DNA of 9,752 nucleotides from an uncultured Eubacteriales bacterium. Lineage in GTDB: Bacteria; Bacillota; Clostridia; Oscillospirales; Oscillospiraceae. Of this stretch, positions 5,825 to 9,752 are shown piece after piece. The stretch covers positions 1-9,752 of the forward strand of contig USIH01000071.1 of assembly GCA_900554705.1 (NCBI GenBank). The letters run 5' to 3'. Within the stretch, counting starts at the first letter, position 1. Every line of letters begins with the position of its first letter. The translations under genes and the position numbers were made by a program. The notes under the pieces were generated by a model. That model saw only the letters and a list, made by a program, of their open reading frames with translations. It did not search any database and was not told where the DNA came from.

Positions 5825-7357
5825 TCAGTTATGCTCCGCACGCAGGCGCGCGAGCGCGTCTTCAATGCGCAGGTAGCCCTCGTCGATGTCGTCCGTGTCC
5901 TGCACGGCGCGCTCCATCGGACAGGTGTCGTCCTTCTGCGCGTTCAGGATATGCGCCGTCAGCACGTCGTAGCGCACGGCGATGCCGTGCTTCTCCAAAA
6001 GCGCCTTGCCGCCCTCCGAGATCGTCTTGGCATAGACCGCGCGGACGCCCGCCTTGACAAAGAGCATCGCGACCGCCTTGCCCACGACAAGATCCGCCGC
6101 GCAGAAGCCGTAGAGATGCTTTCTTTCCGCAAGGAAGCTCATCATGCCCGCCACGCCGTGCCGGTCGCTCACCAGAAGCTCGTCGCCCTTGCACAGCGCG
6201 ATGGTATGCCCCTCCAGCGCCTCCGTCGCACGCTTGAGATCGGCGCGCTCAAACTCGTTTGCCACGTCTTGCAGCAGCCGACGGATGGGCAGGTGCTGCG
6301 GGCAGGCCTTCTCGCAGGCACCGCAGCGGATGCAGTCCGAGGCCTTGCCGCCGTGCTTGGTGTAGACCTCGCCGTAGTAGAAGTCTGCGTTCCAGTCCTT
6401 GTGCAGCCGCTTCGCGTTCAGGCAGGAGAACAGGTCGGGGATGGAGATCCTCTGCGGGCAGCCCGCCGTGCAGTAGCGGCAGGCGGTGCAGGCGATGGTA
6501 TGCAGAGAGCACAGATAGTCACACACGCCTTGGACTGCCGCGCGCTCCCGCTCGTCGAGCGGACGGAACCGCTTCATATGGGACAGGTTGTCCTCCATCT
6601 GCGGAAGGTCGCTCATACCGGAGAGCACCATGCACACGCCCTCGCAGCCCGCGGCAAAGCGGACGGCATAGCTCGCGGCGCTGCCGCCGTCCAGATCGGA
6701 GAGCAGCTTCGCGGCAGGCTCCGGCAGGCGCGCCAGCATGCCGCCCTTGACCGGCTCCATGACGATGACGGGTTTGCCATGTCTGCGGCAGACCTCGAGG
6801 CAGCGGCGCGCCTGCACCGAAGGATCGTCGAAATCAACATAGTTGAGCTGGAGCTGCACGACCTCGACCTGCGGGTAAGCGCTCAGAATTTCTTCGAGCA
6901 CCTCCGCCGTGTCGTGGAAGGAAAGCCCCACGTGGCGCACCTTGCCCTCCGCCTTGAGCGCAAAGGCCTGCTCATAGGCGCGGCAGCGGCGGAATTTTTT
7001 GAAGTTGTCGCGGTTCTGCGCGTGCATCAGATAAAAGTCAAAATAGGTCACACCGCACGCGGCAAGCTGACTTTCAAAGAAAGGACGAATGGCTTCCTCC
7101 GAACGGAAGAACGTGTCAGTCAGCTTGTTGGTCAGAAAATACGCCTCGCGCGGGTAGCGCGACGTCAGGCACTGCTTCAGCGCGACCTCACCCTTGCCCT
7201 CTAAGTAGCCGTGCGCCGTGTCGAAATAGCGGAAGCCCTCGGCAAGGAACCGGTCGACCATCCTGCAAAGCTCCTGCGTGTCCACCTGATCGCCCTGCAT
7301 CGGCAGGCGCATACAGCCAAAGCCGAATTTTTCCTTCATTTCGGGAAACGTTTGCAT
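5825..7357 (-). CDS. Aldo/keto reductase-ferredoxin-DUF1893 fusion protein
   Basis: 510 residues in three parts. Residues 8-265 are an aldo/keto reductase barrel with the catalytic tetrad visible: D46 and Y51 in RYFDTAHGY, K78 in LTNKL and H112 in LMHAQN. Residues 285-355 hold two Cys clusters, C290/293/296/300 and C342/345/348/352, each CxxCxxCxxxCP and typical of two [4Fe-4S] clusters. Residues about 382-500 match DUF1893 (LCKGDELLVSDRHGV, ADLVVGKAVAMLFV, TISEGG, CPMER), a domain I recall as having a cytidine-deaminase-like fold (TM1506). AKR plus ferredoxin is a common anaerobe combination; the DUF1893 addition is less usual. Substrate unknown; cytosolic. The start ATG follows AAGGAGG with an 8-base spacer, and the gene has its own promoter and terminator. 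Confidence 0.9.
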   Translation of the reverse strand: MQTFPEMKEKFGFGCMRLPMQGDQVDTQELCRMVDRFLAEGFRYFDTAHGYLEGKGEVALKQCLTSRYPREAYFLTNKLTDTFFRSEEAIRPFFESQLAACGVTYFDFYLMHAQNRDNFKKFRRCRAYEQAFALKAEGKVRHVGLSFHDTAEVLEEILSAYPQVEVVQLQLNYVDFDDPSVQARRCLEVCRRHGKPVIVMEPVKGGMLARLPEPAAKLLSDLDGGSAASYAVRFAAGCEGVCMVLSGMSDLPQMEDNLSHMKRFRPLDERERAAVQGVCDYLCSLHTIACTACRYCTAGCPQRISIPDLFSCLNAKRLHKDWNADFYYGEVYTKHGGKASDCIRCGACEKACPQHLPIRRLLQDVANEFERADLKRATEALEGHTIALCKGDELLVSDRHGVAGMMSFLAERKHLYGFCAADLVVGKAVAMLFVKAGVRAVYAKTISEGGKALLEKHGIAVRYDVLTAHILNAQKDDTCPMERAVQDTDDIDEGYLRIEDALARLRAEHN

Positions 7358-7378
7358 GGTTCATTCCTCCTTTTTTGT

Positions 7379-7407
7379 ATTACAGCACGAAAGTTTCCGC
7401 TTGTCAA
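7379..7407 (-). promoter_or_regulatory. Promoter of the aldo/keto reductase gene
   Basis: On the minus strand TTGACA (7402-7407), a 17-base spacer and TGTAAT (7379-7384): a perfect -35 and a five-of-six -10 box. It sits in the 62-base gap between the DUF2500-like gene and the reductase start. Confidence 0.82.
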
Positions 7408-7419
7408 GCGACATTTGCG

Positions 7420-7641
7420 TCAGCTCCGGTCGAAGCCAAGGTAGCGCGTGCCCCGAAAACGCAGCGTTCCAACATCGCCCTCCGTCAGCATCCCGTATAC
7501 CGAGACGGCAAGCCGCGGCGACTGATTGTCCTTGTGCCATGTGCTGATGTTCCGCACGATGCCGTAGATGATCACGCCGAACACGCAGAGAAACAGGAGC
7601 GGGAACAGATAGCCAAACGCCGTTCCAAAGCCAAAAAACAT
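7420..7641 (-). CDS. Small membrane protein, DUF2500-like with missing middle
   Basis: 73 residues. A membrane helix at about 5-28 (PLLFLCVFGVIIYGIV) is followed by NISTWHKDNQSPRLAV, which matches the start of DUF2500 proteins. It then passes straight to YGMLTEGDVGTLRFRGTRYLGF, which matches their C-terminal end. From memory, full-length DUF2500 proteins have roughly 40-50 residues between these parts (the VxAxVV strand, a His-rich loop and a YYVTFE strand). The junction near residue 47 therefore looks like an in-frame internal deletion, or a naturally short variant. The reading frame is intact, and a good promoter lies upstream. The ribosome site (AGGAAAGAAG) is weak. The function of the family is unknown; anchored in the membrane with a short cytosolic tail. 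Confidence 0.72.
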   Translation of the reverse strand: MFFGFGTAFGYLFPLLFLCVFGVIIYGIVRNISTWHKDNQSPRLAVSVYGMLTEGDVGTLRFRGTRYLGFDRS

Positions 7642-7687
7642 AAATTTTCTTCTTTCCTAAGCGGCGCACAGTGACGCCATTTTTATA

Positions 7688-7716
7688 ATTATAGCATATA
7701 CTTCCGCTTTTTTCCA
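7688..7716 (-). promoter_or_regulatory. Promoter of the DUF2500-like gene (extended -10)
   Basis: On the minus strand TGGAAA (7711-7716, four of six), a 17-base spacer and TATAAT (7688-7693). TG one base before the -10 gives an extended -10 box. It is 47 bases from the start codon. Confidence 0.72.
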
Positions 7717-7721
7717 GTATG

Positions 7722-7748
7722 ATAAAAAGGAAGCCCGAGGGCTTCCTT
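7722..7748 (-). terminator. Rho-independent terminator of the 7758-8075 XRE gene
   Basis: A 10-base perfect stem (arms 7727-7736 and 7739-7748, AAGGAAGCCC with its complement) has a very tight loop. On the minus strand it is followed by a T-rich tract (TTTTTAT). It starts 10 bases after the stop codon and its tail abuts the -35 box of the next promoter. Confidence 0.88.
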
Positions 7749-7757
7749 AATTCTTTC

Positions 7758-8075
7758 TTACAAATTCTCTTCATAGCGCATGGCTTTGAGCATCTGAATG
7801 GCGGCCGTTTTCTGCGCGGGCTTCAGCCAGACCCAGCAATCAAAGAGTTCTTTCATGTCTGGGGTCAACTCGACCATGTCAGCCTCGGCAAAAAACTGCG
7901 ACAGAGTGATGCCAAAGCCTTTGCATATCGTCTCAAGCGTCTCGATAGAAGGGATGGTATTTCGCCGGAATATGTTGCCGATCGTGGACTGCGCTAAGCC
8001 ACACTGCTTTGACAGCTTGTACTCCGTCCATCCCCGTTCCTGCAACAACTGCCGAAGCCGAGCGTGCGTGTCCAT
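7758..8075 (-). CDS. XRE-family helix-turn-helix regulator next to the SLOG gene
   Basis: 105 residues. The N-terminal Cro/C1 helix-turn-helix spans about 5-60 (YKLSKQCGLAQSTIGNIFRR, then PSIETLETICKGFGITLSQFF). A helical tail (70-105) is of the kind seen in small phage-like or clostridial XRE regulators. The start ATG follows a moderate site (AAAGGCGG). It is transcribed away from the SLOG gene across 128 bases that contain facing promoters, so it probably controls itself and that gene. It ends with a strong terminator, making it a single-gene unit. Confidence 0.88.
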   Translation of the reverse strand: MDTHARLRQLLQERGWTEYKLSKQCGLAQSTIGNIFRRNTIPSIETLETICKGFGITLSQFFAEADMVELTPDMKELFDCWVWLKPAQKTAAIQMLKAMRYEENL

Positions 8076-8106
8076 AGCATCACCGCCTTTCCAAAAGCTA
8101 TTTTAC

Positions 8107-8142
8107 TTTCAAACTGAGCATTATTATACATACGAGTTGAAA
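8107..8142. promoter_or_regulatory. Inverted repeat and divergent promoter region (candidate operator)
   Basis: TTTCAAACT (8107-8115) and AGTTGAAA (8135-8142) form an imperfect inverted repeat, matching except for one extra A. The right arm contains the -35 box of the SLOG promoter. Between the arms, on the minus strand, lies TATAAT (8123-8128), the likely -10 of the XRE gene, without a convincing -35. An XRE protein bound here would block both promoters; this is inference. Confidence 0.45.
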
Positions 8143-8165
8143 CGAAAATAGATATGTGCTATGAT
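8137..8165 (+). promoter_or_regulatory. Promoter of the SLOG/DUF1273 gene
   Basis: TTGAAA (8137-8142), a 17-base spacer and TATGAT (8160-8165), with TG one base upstream of the -10. Each box matches five of six consensus bases. It lies 38 bases before the GTG start. Confidence 0.82.
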
Positions 8166-8188
8166 GCAGCTGAAAGGCCAACGCTCTT

Positions 8189-8195
8189 AAGGAGG
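8189..8195 (+). promoter_or_regulatory. Ribosome binding site deciding the GTG start at 8204
   Basis: AAGGAGG with an 8-base spacer to GTG 8204. The nearby ATG at 8199 meets a stop after two codons, and the ATG at 8208 is out of frame, so GTG is the start. Confidence 0.85.
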
Positions 8196-8203
8196 AAGAT
8201 GAA

Positions 8204-8695
8204 GTGAATGAGTCCGAAAAACGTATGCACAGAGTATGCTTCACTGGGCACCGTCCAGAGAAGCTGAGCCGTCCTGAAATTGCCATCAAGACAGACTTGG
8301 AAGTACAAATCCGTCAGGCCGTCGCTGATGGCAGGAACGTTTTCATTACAGGTATGGCAAGAGGTGTCGACATATGGTCAGCACAAATTGTACTTAAACT
8401 TCGCAATGATGGTATGACAATACGATTGATATGCGCCTGCCCTTATGATGGTTTTGAGGCCGGATGGAGTCAAAGTTGGCAGAGAGAGTACAAGAGGATA
8501 TTGAAATCGGCAGACCTCGTGAAATATATATGCGCAGGCTATTGTCGATCCTGTTTTCAAATCAGAAATAAATGGATGGTAAATCATTCTTCTATGGTTA
8601 TTGCGGTTTTTAGCAATGATACAAAAGGCGGGACAAAGAATACTATAGACTATGCACACATGACTGGCGTGCCTGTTACCTGCATCCAAGGGTAG
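8204..8695 (+). CDS. SLOG-family protein, DUF1273 / YpsA-like
   Basis: 163 residues and the only plus-strand gene. It has the Rossmann-like SLOG signatures: FTGHRPEKL (13-21) at the first strand, FITGMARGVDIWSA (47-60) in the nucleotide-binding loop, RNKWMVNHS (121-129) and KGGTKNTIDYA (141-151). These match the DUF1273/YpsA group, thought to bind a nucleotide or nucleotide-derived ligand; no enzyme activity is established for it. The length is slightly short for the family but includes all these motifs. No membrane segment. Its codons are more AT-rich than those of the surrounding genes (many AAA, ATA and TAT), which fits acquisition by transfer. It is divergent from an XRE gene and followed by a long hairpin. 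Confidence 0.87.
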   Translation: MNESEKRMHRVCFTGHRPEKLSRPEIAIKTDLEVQIRQAVADGRNVFITGMARGVDIWSAQIVLKLRNDGMTIRLICACPYDGFEAGWSQSWQREYKRILKSADLVKYICAGYCRSCFQIRNKWMVNHSSMVIAVFSNDTKGGTKNTIDYAHMTGVPVTCIQG

Positions 8696-8740
8696 CATTA
8701 CGGCTTCTTACGCATCATTTACTCCATTACACGAAAACAT

Positions 8741-8788
8741 AGGCGGGCTCTGTGGCGCTCATTTCTTGAGCAGCCACAGAGCCCGCCT
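8741..8788. terminator. Long hairpin between convergent genes, probable bidirectional terminator
   Basis: A 16-base perfect stem (8741-8756 with 8773-8788, AGGCGGGCTCTGTGGC and its complement) is topped by a 5-base inner stem (GCTCA/TGAGC), a 5-base loop and one bulged A. It lies between the plus-strand SLOG gene and the minus-strand methyltransferase gene. Flanking T tracts are weak (TTCATTTG on plus, ATGTTTTCG on minus), so a palindromic repeat element remains possible. Confidence 0.62.
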
Positions 8789-8806
8789 TCATTTGTGTGG
8801 AAGTAT

Positions 8807-8826
8807 TGTAAACAGAAATGTTTACA
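8807..8826. repeat. Perfect 7-base inverted repeat, function unknown
   Basis: TGTAAAC (8807-8813) and GTTTACA (8820-8826) are separated by AGAAAT, then followed by TTTT. It lies in the 241-base gene-free stretch 8696-8936, which otherwise shows only the long hairpin. It could be a protein-binding site or a weak AT-rich terminator; no adjacent start codon makes an operator role obvious. Confidence 0.5.
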
Positions 8827-8936
8827 TTTTAAGCCAATTGTCTCAAAGGGGATGTCCCGTTGCAATATGAATGCGGAGCTTACTCCTCAGCGGTCGCTCC
8901 GTGAGAACTCCGACTTTCGCTTCTTCCCGAAGTGCA

Positions 8937-9458
8937 TCACAGTGCCGTTCCCTTTTTTGGTACGAAAAAGTGGCTCATGTCGGTATGTTCCAGCCTCAGC
9001 AGGCGCTCCTTGATGGCGATCCCGCCGGCATAGCCGGTAAGGCTGCCGTTCGTGCCGACCACGCGGTGGCACGGGATGATGATGGCGATCTCATTGTGCC
9101 CGACCGCGCCGCCGACGGCCTGCGCAGACATACGCGGTTTGGCAAGCTGCCGCGCGATCTCGCCGTAGGTGGTGGTTCTTCCGTAAGGGATCTGCAAGAG
9201 AATTTTCCACACCGCCTGACGGAACGCGGAGCCGATGGGGTGCAGCGGCGGCAGGAAATCCGGCTCTCTGCCGGTGAAGTAAATGTCCAGCCAGCGCTTT
9301 GCCTCCGTAAGGATGGGCGTTTCCCGCTCGACACGTTCAGCGGAAAGGTCGCGCGCGAAGTATTTCTGCCCGTCGAGCCACAGTCCGGTCAGCCCGATTT
9401 CGTCGGCCGCAAGCAGAATGTCGCCAAGCGGGGAATCATAGCGCTGAAGATACGTCAT
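8937..9458 (-). CDS. ogt: Methylated-DNA-protein cysteine methyltransferase
   Basis: 173 residues. It repairs O6-alkylguanine by moving the alkyl group to its own cysteine. The active-site motif IIIPCHRVVG places the acceptor at C130. The helix-turn-helix region precedes it (FRQAVWKILLQIPYGRTTTY, about 79-98), and the expected GSLTGYAGG follows. An N-terminal domain (1-70, YDSPLGDILLAADEIGLTGL) gives the usual Ogt-type length; there is no AraC-like Ada domain. ATG 9458 is preferred (AGAGG with an 8-base spacer); a GTG at 9467 in the same frame is possible. It overlaps the 3' end of the upstream DNA glycosylase gene by 23 bases, so the two are co-translated alkylation-repair enzymes. Confidence 0.95.
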   Translation of the reverse strand: MTYLQRYDSPLGDILLAADEIGLTGLWLDGQKYFARDLSAERVERETPILTEAKRWLDIYFTGREPDFLPPLHPIGSAFRQAVWKILLQIPYGRTTTYGEIARQLAKPRMSAQAVGGAVGHNEIAIIIPCHRVVGTNGSLTGYAGGIAIKERLLRLEHTDMSHFFVPKKGTAL

Positions 9459-9752
9459 GGCTTTCACCTCTCGTTTTTTTGCCTTTGGGGTCTTTCAGCT
9501 CCGGAATCGCGCCGCCTGCCACCGCCCACAGATACAGGCTCGCCACACTGCAATAGGGGCTGAACCGGCGGCGGTATGCTTCAAAGCGCTCGCGCTCGAC
9601 GGTGCGGTGGCGGTAGACCATGTGCAGACCGCGCCGGATGGCAAGGTCGTCGTAGCTGAAAATATCGGGGCGCTGCATACAGAAAAGCAGGATCATCTCC
9701 GCCGTCCAGACGCCGATGCCCTTCAGACTGCAAAGCTCCCGTATGGCGTCCT
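9436..9752 (-). CDS. DNA-3-methyladenine glycosylase (AlkA-like), C-terminal part
   Basis: The last 104 residues of a gene whose 5' part lies beyond the window. The helix-hairpin-helix is visible as LCSLKGIGVWTAEMI, followed by FSYDDLAIRRGL. The second Asp of this segment matches the catalytic aspartate of AlkA-type HhH-GPD glycosylases. RRFSPYCSVASLYLW is the typical final helix region (compare WRSYALLHIW of AlkA). It removes alkylated bases from DNA by cleaving the N-glycosidic bond. The C-terminus after about residue 85 is a basic, low-complexity tail that overlaps the methyltransferase start. The pairing with ogt supports an alkylation-repair operon. The MutY/Nth branch is less likely because no [4Fe-4S] cysteine cluster follows. 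Confidence 0.88.
   Translation of the reverse strand, partial: DAIRELCSLKGIGVWTAEMILLFCMQRPDIFSYDDLAIRRGLHMVYRHRTVERERFEAYRRRFSPYCSVASLYLWAVAGGAIPELKDPKGKKTRGESHDVSSAL

Noticed and set aside
5831..7204. Plus-strand open frame of 457 codons
   Set aside because: It is antisense to the aldo/keto reductase fusion, whose tetrad and Cys clusters prove the minus-strand frame.
8795..9013. Plus-strand frame of 72 codons in the gap after the hairpin
   Set aside because: It has no ribosome site or recognisable motif and runs into the ogt gene antisense.
8871..9563. Plus-strand frame of 230 codons
   Set aside because: It is antisense to ogt, whose PCHRV active site is certain.

Overview
The window looks like a chromosomal stretch from a GC-rich, low-oxygen Gram-positive bacterium, most likely a gut-type clostridium of the Oscillospirales kind. 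This is inferred from strong AGGAGG-type ribosome binding sites, clean TTGACA/TATAAT promoters, a PASTA-domain protein, a PP2C/kinase pair and a ferredoxin-fused aldo/keto reductase. No species marker is present, so the taxonomy is inference. Nearly all genes lie on the minus strand; the only plus-strand gene is a SLOG/DUF1273 gene near the right side.

Region 1 (1-5760, minus strand) is the main interest: one tightly packed operon of eight genes. In transcription order it encodes an XRE repressor, a small tail-anchored zinc-ribbon protein, a zinc-ribbon/transmembrane/PASTA protein, a von Willebrand A (vWA) protein, a PP2C-type Ser/Thr phosphatase, two related polytopic membrane proteins with three and four cytosolic-type zinc ribbons, and the N-terminal part of a Ser/Thr kinase cut by the window edge. 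A textbook sigma-A promoter (5732-5760) precedes the operon and a cluster of TTGCA motifs lies just downstream of it. Gene junctions are overlaps (ATGA, GTGA, an 11-base overlap), direct abutment (TAA-ATG) or short gaps (12-39 bases). The vWA-PP2C-kinase core is the bacterial 'triad' signalling arrangement. Here it is joined to four zinc-ribbon membrane proteins (nine ribbons in all), one of them a PASTA sensor separate from the kinase. I infer a membrane-associated phosphosignalling system whose stimulus is unknown.

Region 2 (5772-7757, minus strand) holds an aldo/keto reductase fused to a two-cluster ferredoxin module and a DUF1893 domain, with its own promoter and terminator. Upstream of it is a small membrane protein that looks like a DUF2500 protein lacking its middle, also with a good promoter.

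Region 3 (7758-8936) is more AT-rich. It has an XRE regulator (minus) divergent from a SLOG/DUF1273 (YpsA-like) gene (plus) across a 128-base region with facing promoters and an inverted repeat. A 48-base near-perfect hairpin and a 20-base inverted repeat follow, with no gene from 8696 to 8936.

Region 4 (8937-9752, minus strand) encodes a methylated-DNA-protein cysteine methyltransferase overlapping the 3' end of an AlkA-like DNA glycosylase that runs off the window: a two-gene alkylation-repair unit.

No tRNA, rRNA, CRISPR array or insertion sequence was seen.
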